Source of the DNA: Franzmannia qiaohouensis
GTDB taxonomy: Bacteria; Pseudomonadota; Gammaproteobacteria; Pseudomonadales; Halomonadaceae
NCBI RefSeq assembly: GCF_031451695.1
Contig: NZ_JARWAM010000009.1
Span: 62,001 to 126,000 of the forward strand
Reading direction: 5' to 3'
Length of the DNA: 64,000 nt
Below are positions 46,050 to 58,085 of the stretch, piece by piece. The stretch's first letter is position 1, and every line of letters begins with the position of its first letter. The notes under the pieces were generated by a model. That model worked only from the letters and a program-made list of their open reading frames with translations, ran no database searches and was not told the origin of the DNA. A program made the translations under genes and the position numbers.

Positions 46050-47270
46050 ATGCAAGGCCCCGCGTTTATGGACGGCACCGCGCTCAAGGTCTACCTGGTC
46101 GCCGGCGAGCTGTCCGGCGATATCCTCGGTGCCAGCCTGATGCGTGCGCTCAAGGCGCGCTATCCCGGTGTGGCCTTTCGCGGCATCGGCGGTCCGCGCA
46201 TGCTGGCCGAGGGCATCGATAGCCGCTACCCGCTGGAGACCCTCTCGGTCATGGGCCTGGTCGAGGTGCTCAAGCACCTGCCGCGGCTGATCGGCGTGCG
46301 CCGCGAGCTGAGGCGCGATGCGCTGGCCTGGCAGCCGGACATCATGCTCGGCATCGACGCGCCGGACTTCAACCTGGGCCTCGAGCGCCAGCTGCGCGAG
46401 GCCGGTATCACCACCGCCCACTATGTCAGTCCCTCGGTATGGGCCTGGCGCCAGGGCCGGGTCAAGGGCATCGCCAAGTCGGTGGATGCCATGCTCACCT
46501 TCCTGCCCTTCGAGGCGGCCTTCTATGTTCGCCATCGCGTACCGGTGGCCTTCGTCGGCCACCCGCTGGCCGACGACATGCCGCTGGAGACCGATCGCGC
46601 GGCGATGCGCCGCGAGCTCGGTCTGCGTGAAGACGGCGAGCTGCTGGCGCTGCTGCCCGGCTCGCGGGCCAACGAGATCCGTTTCCTCGGTGCCACCTTT
46701 CTCGATGCTGCCGAGCGCCTCTGCCAGGCGCGGCCGGCGCTGCACCTGGTGGTGCCGGCGGCGACCCCGCAGCGGCGCCGCGAGCTCGCCGCGCTGCTCG
46801 ACGAACGCCCGGCGCTGGCCGCACGCCTGACCCTGCTCGACGGCTGCTCCCGCGAGGCCATGGTGGCGGCGGATGCCGTGCTGCTGGCCTCGGGCACTGC
46901 GGCGCTTGAGGCGATGCTGTGCCACCGACCGATGCTGGTGGCCTACAAGATGGCACCGGCCACCCACTGGCTGGCCAAGCGCCTGGTCAAGACCGAGTGG
47001 ATCTCGCTGCCCAACCTGATCGCCGGGGAAGCGCTGGTGCCCGAGCTGATCCAGGACGCCGCCAGCCCCGAGGCGATCGCCTCCAGCCTCGATGCGATGC
47101 TCGCCGACGCCGCGGGGCGCGCAACCCTCGAGTCACGTTTCGCCGAGATGCACGCCGGACTCCAGCGCGGCGCCAGCGAGCGGGCGGTGGACGCCATCGC
47201 AGCGCTGATCGCCGGCGACCCGCTGCCTGACAGCGTGGCCCCGGAGGCCATCGCCGAGGTGCCGTCGTGA
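46050..47270 (+). CDS. lpxB: Lipid-A-disaccharide synthase
   Basis: LpxB joins UDP-diacylglucosamine and lipid X to form the lipid A disaccharide. The 406-residue GT19 enzyme shows VYLVAGELSGDILGASLM, ISPSVWAWR-like VSPSVWAWRQGRV, FVGHPLADD and LLPGSRANEI. The ATG at 46050 is two bases after lpxA; an ATG at 46068 is equally possible and gives a length closer to some relatives. Its end overlaps rnhB as GTGA. Confidence 0.96.
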   Translation: MQGPAFMDGTALKVYLVAGELSGDILGASLMRALKARYPGVAFRGIGGPRMLAEGIDSRYPLETLSVMGLVEVLKHLPRLIGVRRELRRDALAWQPDIMLGIDAPDFNLGLERQLREAGITTAHYVSPSVWAWRQGRVKGIAKSVDAMLTFLPFEAAFYVRHRVPVAFVGHPLADDMPLETDRAAMRRELGLREDGELLALLPGSRANEIRFLGATFLDAAERLCQARPALHLVVPAATPQRRRELAALLDERPALAARLTLLDGCSREAMVAADAVLLASGTAALEAMLCHRPMLVAYKMAPATHWLAKRLVKTEWISLPNLIAGEALVPELIQDAASPEAIASSLDAMLADAAGRATLESRFAEMHAGLQRGASERAVDAIAALIAGDPLPDSVAPEAIAEVPS

Positions 47271-47878
47271 AGAAGGCGACGCTGCCGCCGCTGGTGGTCG
47301 ACTACCGCGGCGAGCGCCTGGCCGGGGTCGACGAGGTGGGGCGCGGGCCGCTGGTCGGCAGCGTGGTGGCGGCGGCGGTGATTCTCGATCCGGCGCGCCC
47401 GGTTGAGGGGCTCAACGACTCCAAGGCGCTCAGCGCCAAACGCCGCGAGGCGTTGGACGCCGAGATCCGTGAATGGGCGCTGGCCTTCGCGGTGGCCGAG
47501 GCCAGCGCTGAGGAAATCGACGAACTCAATATCTACCACGCCACCCATCTGGCCATGCGCCGCGCCATCGACGCCCTGGCGCCGGCCGCCGAATACCTGC
47601 TGGTGGACGGCAATCGCCTGCCCGGGCATCATGTTCCTGGCCAGGCGGTGGTCAAGGGCGATGCCCGCCATCCGGCCATCGCCGCCGCCTCGATACTCGC
47701 CAAGGTCGCCCGGGACGCCGACATGGCGGCGCTGGATGCCCGGCATCCCGACTACGGTTTTGCTCGCCACAAGGGCTACCCGACCCGCGAGCATCTGGCG
47801 GCCCTGGAGCGCCTCGGCGCGCTGCCCGAACACCGCCGCTCCTTCGGCCCGGTCAAGCGCCAGCTGGCGTTGTTTTAG
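47267..47878 (+). CDS. rnhB: Ribonuclease HII
   Basis: RnhB nicks DNA at single ribonucleotides and degrades RNA-DNA hybrids. The 203-residue protein has the acidic catalytic motif LAGVDEVGRGPLVG, NDSKALSAKRRE, LVDGN and the ASILAKVARDADM segment. The GTG start overlaps the lpxB stop by four bases. It precedes dnaE across 196 bases that hold a degenerate tandem repeat. Confidence 0.97.
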   Translation: MKKATLPPLVVDYRGERLAGVDEVGRGPLVGSVVAAAVILDPARPVEGLNDSKALSAKRREALDAEIREWALAFAVAEASAEEIDELNIYHATHLAMRRAIDALAPAAEYLLVDGNRLPGHHVPGQAVVKGDARHPAIAAASILAKVARDADMAALDARHPDYGFARHKGYPTREHLAALERLGALPEHRRSFGPVKRQLALF

Positions 47879-47908
47879 CAAGGTCAGGCTCCCGATATCG
47901 TAGCGAGG

Positions 47909-48047
47909 AGCGCCGGATCAGCCCGAGCGGGGCCGGTCTCACAGTCGTTGGATCAGCGCCGAGCGGGCCGCATAGGCAAGCGCCGGATCAGCGCCGAGCA
48001 GGCAGCATACATAAGCGCCAGATCGGCCCGAGCACCGTTACCCGTAC
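47909..48047 (+). repeat. Degenerate tandem repeat between rnhB and dnaE
   Basis: Four direct copies of a unit of 31-39 bases built on AGCGCCGGATCAGCGCCGAG, starting near 47909, 47948, 47979 and 48014. The last copy ends about 28 bases before the dnaE ATG. The rest of the 196-base gap shows nothing else. Confidence 0.75.
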
Positions 48048-48074
48048 CACTTATCGCCAAATCTTGAGTCCACC

Positions 48075-51575
<3,501 letters not shown>

Positions 51576-51612
51576 GCAGCGATGACGGATACTTGCGCGG
51601 GGCAAACGAGGC

Positions 51613-51733
51613 GCGCCGGCATCGGGGCTGTGCCGGCGACAGGCCTACGAGGAGGCGCTGTAAACCCATCCCTGGGCGCTACCTTGCGCCATCCATGGCG
51701 CAAACCTCCTCTTCGACCTGTCCCCGGCGCCCC
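51613..51733 (-). repeat. Family-1 palindromic repeat, copy D
   Basis: In the 299-base dnaE-accA gap, orientation opposite to the genes. Read on the minus strand the core is TTGCGCCAT-GG-ATGGCGCAA and the second hairpin CCC-AGGGAT-GGG. It is nearly identical to copy A. Nothing else is recognised in the gap. Confidence 0.85.
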
Positions 51734-51874
51734 TTGGCACGCAGGAACTCCTCGTCCCCTGCCTTGCGCAGCGCGTTGAGGGTGCGATAATGCCCGACAT
51801 TCGACTTTATGGCTGCCGGGGCAAGCACCATTCACCCTCCCCGGCGACAGCAATGACAAGGCGGCTTAGCCACT

Positions 51875-52828
51875 ATGAATCCCAACTATCTCGATTTCGA
51901 ACAGCCCATCGCCGAACTGCAGGCCAAGATCGAAGAGCTGCGACTGGTCGGCAACGACAGCAAGATCAACATCAGCGAAGAGGTAGCCAAGCTCGAGGAG
52001 AAGAGCAAGAAGCTTACCGAGTCGATCTTCAAGGACCTCAGCGCCTGGCAGGTCTCGCAGCTGTCGCGCCACCCCCAGCGCCCCTACACCCTCGACTACC
52101 TCGAGCACGTCTTTACCGACTTCGATGAACTCCACGGCGACCGGCACTTCGCCGACGACGCCGCCATCGTCGGCGGCGTCGCGCGCCTCGACGACAAGCC
52201 GGTGATGGTGATCGGCCATCAGAAGGGCCGTGACGTCAAGGAGAAGGTGCGCCGCAACTTCGGCATGCCGCGCCCCGAAGGATACCGTAAGGCGTGTCGC
52301 CTGATGGAGATGGCCGAGCGCTTCAAGATGCCGGTGCTGACCTTTATCGACACCCCCGGCGCCTACCCGGGCATCGATGCCGAAGAGCGCGGCCAGTCCG
52401 AGGCCATCGCCTACAACCTGGCAGTGATGTCGCGGCTCAAGACACCGATCATTGCCACCGTGGTCGGCGAGGGCGGCTCCGGCGGCGCGCTGGCCATTGG
52501 CGTGTGCGACGAGCTGGCGATGCTGCAGTACTCTACCTATTCGGTGATCTCCCCCGAGGGCTGCGCCTCGATCCTGTGGAAGAGCGCCGAGAAAGCCTCT
52601 GACGCTGCTCATGCCATGGGTATCACCGCCGAGCGCCTCAAGGAGCTGGGCTTCGTCGACACCCTGATTCCCGAGCCGCTGGGTGGCGCCCATCGCCATC
52701 CCCGGACCACCGCCAATCGGGTCAAGGAAGCCCTGCAGGGCAGCCTGGAGCGCCTGCAGAGCATGGATATCGATGCGCTGCTGGAGCGGCGGTATCAGCG
52801 CCTAATGAGCTACGGCGCCCCAGCCTGA
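51875..52828 (+). CDS. accA: Acetyl-CoA carboxylase carboxyltransferase alpha
   Basis: AccA with AccD transfers carboxyl from biotin to acetyl-CoA, giving malonyl-CoA for fatty acids. The 317-residue protein has the N-terminal coiled segment LDFEQPIAELQAKIEEL, the crotonase-fold core (GHQKGRDVKEKVRRNFGMP, TFIDTPGAYPG) and the oxyanion motif GEGGSGGALAIG. Length equals E. coli AccA (319 aa) closely. A poor ribosome site precedes the ATG. It is separated from tilS by a second-family repeat. Confidence 0.98.
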   Translation: MNPNYLDFEQPIAELQAKIEELRLVGNDSKINISEEVAKLEEKSKKLTESIFKDLSAWQVSQLSRHPQRPYTLDYLEHVFTDFDELHGDRHFADDAAIVGGVARLDDKPVMVIGHQKGRDVKEKVRRNFGMPRPEGYRKACRLMEMAERFKMPVLTFIDTPGAYPGIDAEERGQSEAIAYNLAVMSRLKTPIIATVVGEGGSGGALAIGVCDELAMLQYSTYSVISPEGCASILWKSAEKASDAAHAMGITAERLKELGFVDTLIPEPLGGAHRHPRTTANRVKEALQGSLERLQSMDIDALLERRYQRLMSYGAPA

Positions 52829-52832
52829 TCGG

Positions 52833-53004
52833 TTAGAGGCTACTGCGCTCGCCAATACGGCGTTGGAAAAGATCTCAGCATGCTCATTTACAACCCCGTA
52901 AACTCCGCTGCTTCGGTCTTTTCCGCCTTGCGACCCACAGGGATGTGGGAAGTGCGTTGGCCCGTAGGGAACGGGCCTAGCCTTGGCTTCGCTCGTAACG
53001 CCTC
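52833..53004 (+). repeat. Family-2 palindromic repeat, copy 2, with inserted hairpins
   Basis: Shares with 18791-18933 the block TGCGCTCGCCAATACGGCGTT (similar), the TTTAC-AACCCC-GTAAA centre, an AAAAGA/TCTTTT pairing and a TTGGCTTCGCTCG end. Unlike copy 1 it contains about 45 extra bases (52932-52979) made of two hairpins with AGGGA loops. It fills the accA-tilS gap. Confidence 0.75.
52934..52977 (+). promoter_or_regulatory. Paired AGGGA-loop hairpins, candidate CsrA/RsmA sites
   Basis: CCCACA-GGGA-TGTGGG (52934-52949) contains ACAGGGATGT, which fits the CsrA consensus core ACARGGAUGU exactly. GGCCCGT-AGGGA-ACGGGCC (52959-52977) presents AGGGA in a 5-nt loop. They lie in tilS sense, about 85 bases before its ribosome site. 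Confidence 0.45.
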
Positions 53005-53073
53005 TATTCCGATCAGGAAACTGCTCGACTGGGACTGCGCTCGAAGCGGCCTCACTAGGCTGGAGGGTGCTTG

Positions 53074-54372
53074 ATGTCCCTGCAAGCTACGATTGATCGC
53101 GCCCTGGCGGAGACTCCGCCGGGGCGTGCTGTCTGGGTTGCGCTGTCCGGCGGGCTCGACTCCTCGCTGCTGCTGACCCTGGCCGCCGATGCCTGTCGCC
53201 GCTATCCCCGCCCGCTGTACGCCCTGCATGTCCACCACGGCCTGCAGCCCGCCGCCGACGATTTCGAATGCCACTGCCGCCAGCTCTGCGCGCAGCTGGG
53301 GGTGCCGCTGTGCGTCGAGCGGGTCAGCGTCGCGCTGGATGCCGGTCGGGGGCTGGAGGGTGCCGCCCGCGAGGCCCGCTATGCGGCTTTTGCCCGCTGC
53401 GTGGGCGAGGGCGAGACGCTGTGGCTGGCCCAGCACCGCGACGACCAGGCCGAGACCTTCCTGCTCGCCGGACTGCGCGGCAGCGGCGTGCGTGGGCTGG
53501 CCGGCATGCCAGCCAGCCGCGACTGGCAGGGGCGCGACCTGCAGCGGCCACTATTAGGCGTGAGCCGGGCCGACTTCGAGGAGGCCGCTGGTCAGTTGGC
53601 GCTCGACTGGGTCGAGGACCCCAGCAACGTTGATATCGGCCTCGACCGTAATCGCCTGCGCCAGACGCTGATGCCGCTGCTCGAAGCGCGCTGGCCGCAG
53701 GCGATGGCGTCGCTGGCGCGTTCCGCCCAGCTGGCCGGTGAAGCCGACTCGCTGCTCGAGGAGTTGGCGTCGCTCGATCTGGCGGCACTCGGGGGCGTGG
53801 CGGAGCAACTGCCGATCACGCCGCTGGTGGCGCTATCGGCGCCCCGACAGCGGCTGCTGATTCGCCACTGCTGTCAGCGGCTAGGGCTGCCGACGCCGCC
53901 AGCGGCGCGCTTGGCAACGCTGCTTGAACAGCTCGCCAGCCGTGACGACGCCGAGGTGTGTGTGGCGTGGTCGGGCGCTGAGGCGCGCTGCTGGCGTGGG
54001 AGGCTTTATCTGCTGGGGCCGGCGCCGGTACTGCCCGACGGCTGGAGGGTAGAATGGGATGGTCGTCAACCACTGGATACGCCGCTGGGACAGCTCGCCA
54101 GCGTGCTTGAACCTGAGGGTGGCGAGCCAGTAACGCTGAGAGTGAGTGCCCGCCAGGGGGGCGAACGGCTACAGCAGCCTCAGCGCGGTAGTCGTGACCT
54201 GAAACGGCTGCTGCAGGAAGCCGGAGTGCCGCCGTGGCGGCGCCAGCGGCTACTGGTGGTGTGGTGTGGCGAGCAGGTGGTGGCGGTACTCGATGAAACG
54301 GGGCGCGCCGCGGTGCCATGCGCGCCGGGCTGGGTATTTAAGACGTCGCCGGTAGCACCAGGCTCAGGCTAA
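53074..54372 (+). CDS. tilS: tRNA(Ile)-lysidine synthase
   Basis: TilS converts the wobble C of tRNA-Ile2 to lysidine so that it reads AUA. The 432-residue protein has the PP-loop VALSGGLDSS (Ser25-Ser31 region), HVHHGLQPAADD, GLQGAAREARYAAF-like GLEGAAREARYAAF and AQHRDDQAETFLL. The ATG at 53074 has GGAGGG six bases upstream. Its 3' end overlaps the convergent ppx gene by 35 bases, so no separate terminator exists between them. Confidence 0.96.
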   Translation: MSLQATIDRALAETPPGRAVWVALSGGLDSSLLLTLAADACRRYPRPLYALHVHHGLQPAADDFECHCRQLCAQLGVPLCVERVSVALDAGRGLEGAAREARYAAFARCVGEGETLWLAQHRDDQAETFLLAGLRGSGVRGLAGMPASRDWQGRDLQRPLLGVSRADFEEAAGQLALDWVEDPSNVDIGLDRNRLRQTLMPLLEARWPQAMASLARSAQLAGEADSLLEELASLDLAALGGVAEQLPITPLVALSAPRQRLLIRHCCQRLGLPTPPAARLATLLEQLASRDDAEVCVAWSGAEARCWRGRLYLLGPAPVLPDGWRVEWDGRQPLDTPLGQLASVLEPEGGEPVTLRVSARQGGERLQQPQRGSRDLKRLLQEAGVPPWRRQRLLVVWCGEQVVAVLDETGRAAVPCAPGWVFKTSPVAPGSG

Positions 54373-55879
54373 AGCCCGCCGCGGCCTGGTACTCGACCTC
54401 CTGCTCGAGGTCGGTGACCAGCAGGGCGGCATCGTCCAGTGGTTGGTGCAGGGTTAGGATCAGGTCGTCACCCTTGGCGACCAGCTCGACGCCGCTGGCC
54501 GGGGCTTCGGGGCGCGAGTGGTTGAGCAGCACTGCCAGCCTTAGCAGGCGGGCAAGACGCGAATAGGGGCGCTGCAGCGCCGGTGGCAGGCCGTCGAGCT
54601 CCTTAAGCGGAAACTTGCGGCGGTGGGCGCGCACCAGGAACGCCAACGCCTGTTGCTCGGGGCGCGAAAAGCCGGGTAGGTCGGAGTGGTCGAGCAGGTA
54701 GGCGCCATGGCGGTGGAACTGGCTGTGCGAAATGGCCAGGCCGATCTCGTGGAGCTGAGCCGCCCAGTAGAGAAATTGCCCTTGTTCGTCGGCTAGCGTC
54801 CAGTTCTCGCTGACCTGCTCGAACAGCGCTTGGGCGCTGATCGCCACGCGCTGCGCCTGATCGTGGTCGACTCCATAACGCTGCCGCAGGGTCGCCAGCG
54901 ACTGGCGCCGCGAGTCTTCGGCGGTGTTGCGGCCGGCGAGATCGTAGAGCACGCCTTCGCGCAGTGCGCCGTCGGCGAAGCGCATCTGTGTCAGGTCGAA
55001 GGCCTCGAAAGTTGCGCAGAGGATTGCGACCCCGGCAGGAAACACCGTGGCGCGATCCTCCTTGAGCCCCTCCATGGCCACCTGGTCGAGACGTTTGCAC
55101 TTGATTAATCGCTTGCGCAGAGCGAACAGCGCCTCGCGCTCGATGACGCCTTCCGGGCACTCGCCGGCCGCCGACAGCACGGCGGCGGCGGCCTTTACGG
55201 TGCCGCTGGAGCCAACCGGATCGGCCCAGCCCAGCTCGCGGTAGGCGCGGCGAATGTTGGCCAGCTCCGAGAGCGCTGCCAGCTCGGCACGACGAAAGCG
55301 CTTTTCGCTGAGCTCTCCGTCGCCGAAGAAGCGCCGGGTGTAGGTGACGCAGCCCATGTGTAGGCTTTCCAGCGCCAGTGGGGCGAAGTTTTCGCCGATG
55401 ATGTACTCGGTGGAGCCTCCACCGATATCGATGATCAGGCGTCGACCATGTACCTCTGCCAAGGCATGGGCGGCGCCCAGGTAGATCAGACGAGCCTCCT
55501 CGCGCCCGGCGATGATCTCGATGCCGTGGCCGAGCTGGGCCTCGGCGCGGTCGATGAACTCGCGGCTGTTACTGGCGGCACGCAAGGCGTTGGTGCCAAC
55601 GATCCTCAACTGCTCTGCCGGGGTGTCGCCGATGAACGGCGCAAAACGTGCCAGGCAGTCGAGGGCACGCTGCATGGCCGCCTCACTTAGTCGGTCGTCA
55701 TCATCGAGGCCAGCGGCGAGCTGGACCTTCTCGCCGAGTTTGGCGACCACCTGAAGCTGGCCGCCCTGGTAGTTGGCGACCAGCAGATGGAAACTGTTGG
55801 AACCGAGGTCGATGGCGGCGAGCCGGCGGGGGGCGTCACCGGCGCTGGGCATCCTGCGCGTGGCCGAATCAGAGGGCAT
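54338..55879 (-). CDS. ppx: Exopolyphosphatase
   Basis: Ppx hydrolyses terminal phosphate from polyphosphate and may also act on pppGpp. The 513-residue protein has the two actin-like ATPase-fold motifs AAIDLGSNSFHLLVA and IIDIGGGSTEYIIG, the GSSGTVKA loop, and a C-terminal HD-type helical domain (HEIGLAISHSQFHRHGAYLL). The ATG at 55879 with AAGGA upstream gives exactly the E. coli length. It is divergent from rho. The polyphosphate kinase gene lies at the end of this window. Confidence 0.95.
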   Translation of the reverse strand: MPSDSATRRMPSAGDAPRRLAAIDLGSNSFHLLVANYQGGQLQVVAKLGEKVQLAAGLDDDDRLSEAAMQRALDCLARFAPFIGDTPAEQLRIVGTNALRAASNSREFIDRAEAQLGHGIEIIAGREEARLIYLGAAHALAEVHGRRLIIDIGGGSTEYIIGENFAPLALESLHMGCVTYTRRFFGDGELSEKRFRRAELAALSELANIRRAYRELGWADPVGSSGTVKAAAAVLSAAGECPEGVIEREALFALRKRLIKCKRLDQVAMEGLKEDRATVFPAGVAILCATFEAFDLTQMRFADGALREGVLYDLAGRNTAEDSRRQSLATLRQRYGVDHDQAQRVAISAQALFEQVSENWTLADEQGQFLYWAAQLHEIGLAISHSQFHRHGAYLLDHSDLPGFSRPEQQALAFLVRAHRRKFPLKELDGLPPALQRPYSRLARLLRLAVLLNHSRPEAPASGVELVAKGDDLILTLHQPLDDAALLVTDLEQEVEYQAAAGFSLSLVLPATS

Positions 55880-55969
55880 GTAGAGATCCTTGCATCTGCA
55901 TCGTCCAAGGTTGCGGTGCCCTCTGGTGGTTGTCAATCCGCCGGCGAAGATGCAAGACGACACAGGGGC

Positions 55970-55998
55970 TTGCGTTTACCGTCCGGCTTGTCTAACAT
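55970..55998 (+). promoter_or_regulatory. Possible rho promoter with long leader
   Basis: TTGCGT, 17-base spacer, TAACAT. A start near 56005 would give a leader of about 300 bases, fitting the long autoregulated rho leader known in E. coli. The 429-base gap 55880-56308 otherwise holds no recognised gene; trxA, which often lies here in relatives, is absent. Confidence 0.4.
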
Positions 55999-56308
55999 CG
56001 AATCGTTCGCCTGTTCCGAATACTTCCCGACCGCGTCGCGGTCAACTCCAAGTCGTCAGACAGCCCGCTGATTCCGTGCCGGAAAGTGTTTCACTTACCG
56101 AGCCGTTAATCAGGCGACAAGAACATCGCTTCCCTCGCGCTTGCCATATCGTTTCTGTCGTTTCTTGACGGAAACATCGATTGGCGAATGTCTTCGAGTG
56201 AATGCCCGCCGGGCCCTGAACGCACCACGCGGCGTTTCGTCACCGCTTCCTGTCTTATTCCGGCGTCTTATATCGCCCCGCTGACACGAGCAATTTCTGA
56301 ACAAACCG

Positions 56309-57568
56309 ATGAATCTTACCGAACTCAAGCAAAAGACCGTGCCCGAACTGTTGGAAATCGCCCAGGAAATGGGTGCCGACAACCTCGCACGGTCACGCAA
56401 GCAAGACATCATCTTTGCCATCCTCAAGAAGCATGCCAAGAGCGGCGAAGACATTTATGGCGATGGCGTACTGGAGATACTCCAGGACGGTTTCGGCTTC
56501 CTGCGTAGCGCCGACAGCTCTTATCTGGCCGGGCCCGATGACATCTATGTCTCGCCGTCGCAGATTCGACGCTTCAACCTGCGCAAGGGCGACTCCATCT
56601 CCGGCAAGATTCGTCCGCCCAAGGAGGGTGAGCGCTACTTTGCGCTGTTGAAGGTCAATCAGATCAACTTCGACAAGCCGGAAAACGCCAAGCACAAGAT
56701 CCTGTTCGAGAACCTCACCCCGCTGTTCCCGGACGAGCGTATGGTGATGGAGATCGGCAACGGCTCCACCGAGGATCTGACGGCGCGCATCATCGACCTC
56801 ACCGCGCCCATCGGCAAGGGCCAGCGCGGCCTGATCGTCTCGCCGCCCAAGGCCGGTAAGACGCTGATGCTGCAGAACATCGCCACCTCGATTACGCGCA
56901 ACAATCCCGAGTGTCACCTGATCGTGCTGCTGATCGACGAGCGCCCCGAAGAGGTCACTGAGATGTCGCGCACGGTGCGCGGCGAGGTGGTCGCCTCGAC
57001 CTTCGACGAGCCGCCGGCGCGTCATGTGCAGGTCGCCGAGATGGTGATCGAGAAGGCCAAGCGGCTGGTCGAGCACAAGAAGGACGTGGTGATCCTGCTT
57101 GACTCCATCACCCGTCTGGCGCGGGCCTACAACACCGTGGTACCCAGCTCCGGCAAGGTGCTCACCGGTGGTGTCGACGCCCATGCCCTGGAGAAGCCCA
57201 AGCGTTTCTTCGGTGCCGCGCGTAACATCGAGGAGGGTGGCAGCCTGACCATCATTGCCACCGCACTGGTCGATACCGGCTCGAAGATGGACGAGGTGAT
57301 CTTCGAGGAGTTCAAGGGCACCGGCAACATGGAGGCGCACCTCGACCGCAAGCTGGCCGAGAAGCGCGTCTATCCGGCGATCAACATTCGCCGCAGCGGT
57401 ACCCGCCGCGAGGACCTGCTGGCCTCCGAGGACGAGATGCAGCGTATGTGGATCCTGCGCAAGCTGCTCAATCCGATGGATGATATGGGCGCCACCGAGT
57501 TCCTGATCGACCGGCTCAAGGATACCAAGACTAACATCGAGTTCTTCGAGGCCATGAAGCGGCGTTAA
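56309..57568 (+). CDS. rho: Transcription termination factor Rho
   Basis: Rho is the hexameric RNA helicase that ends transcription. The 419-residue protein equals the E. coli length. It has the primary RNA-binding motif DGFGFLR at residues 60-66 (Phe62, Phe64 and Arg66 as in E. coli), the P-loop SPPKAGKTLML near residue 180, Walker B VVILLDSITRLARAYN, and the Q-loop and secondary-site region GGVDAHALEKPKRFFGAARNI (in part). It is monocistronic between a long leader and two repeat elements. Confidence 0.98.
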   Translation: MNLTELKQKTVPELLEIAQEMGADNLARSRKQDIIFAILKKHAKSGEDIYGDGVLEILQDGFGFLRSADSSYLAGPDDIYVSPSQIRRFNLRKGDSISGKIRPPKEGERYFALLKVNQINFDKPENAKHKILFENLTPLFPDERMVMEIGNGSTEDLTARIIDLTAPIGKGQRGLIVSPPKAGKTLMLQNIATSITRNNPECHLIVLLIDERPEEVTEMSRTVRGEVVASTFDEPPARHVQVAEMVIEKAKRLVEHKKDVVILLDSITRLARAYNTVVPSSGKVLTGGVDAHALEKPKRFFGAARNIEEGGSLTIIATALVDTGSKMDEVIFEEFKGTGNMEAHLDRKLAEKRVYPAINIRRSGTRREDLLASEDEMQRMWILRKLLNPMDDMGATEFLIDRLKDTKTNIEFFEAMKRR

Positions 57569-57641
57569 TGTTGGCCCGCTAAAGTCGCTGGGAAACGCCG
57601 CGTCTTCGAATAGCTCGTTGCCATCTTCACCGCGGCTAATC

Positions 57642-57740
57642 CGGCGGGAGGCGGCTCGCGAAGACGCTGTGAACCCTTCCCTGGGCGCTCCATTTTTCAT
57701 CCCTGAAAAATGAGCTTCGCTTGCACCTCCCCCCGGCGCC
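57642..57740 (-). repeat. Family-1 palindromic repeat, copy E
   Basis: Read on the minus strand: core CATTTTTCA-GGGA-TGAAAAATG, second hairpin CCC-AGGGAA-GGG, arms GCGAAG against CTTCGC. Same subtype as copy C. It lies antisense to rho and ubiD. Confidence 0.8.
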
Positions 57741-57788
57741 GCTACGAGGAGTTCATGCAACAGCATCCCTCGGCCACCGAGGCGAGCG

Positions 57789-57970
57789 GCGCCGGCGACA
57801 GGTTTACGAGGAGGTTCTACGCCATGGGTGAGGAGCACTGCTCCGAACGGGCTGGCCATGGATGGCCAGCACCGGTCCTGTAAGCGGAGCAGGATGCGGG
57901 AGCGTAGCAGGGCGCAAGGTAGGTAGCGCCCAGGGATGGTTTACAGCGCCTCCTCGCAGGCCTGTCAACG
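57789..57970 (+). repeat. Family-1 palindromic repeat, copy F (long form)
   Basis: About 182 bases. The usual arms enclose a longer centre with CTGGCC-ATGGAT-GGCCAG (57852-57869), a TCCTG...CAGGA hairpin whose loop holds GCGGAG, then CC-AGGGAT-GG and the TTTACAGCGCCTCCTCG block. With copy E it accounts for most of the 517-base rho-ubiD gap. Confidence 0.8.
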
Positions 57971-58085
57971 GATTAGCCGCGGGCATAGGCCGAGTTGGCC
58001 GTGGTAAAGGACGACTTGGCCGGCGGCGAAGAGAAGGGGTGGCATGCTATGCTGCCCCTTTCGTCGTTTTTGAAACAGGAAGCCT

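Noticed and set aside
56188..56508. 106-codon frame overlapping the rho leader and start
   Set aside because: No ribosome site and composition typical of an off-phase frame. E. coli has a short rho leader peptide, but nothing here resembles it enough to claim one.
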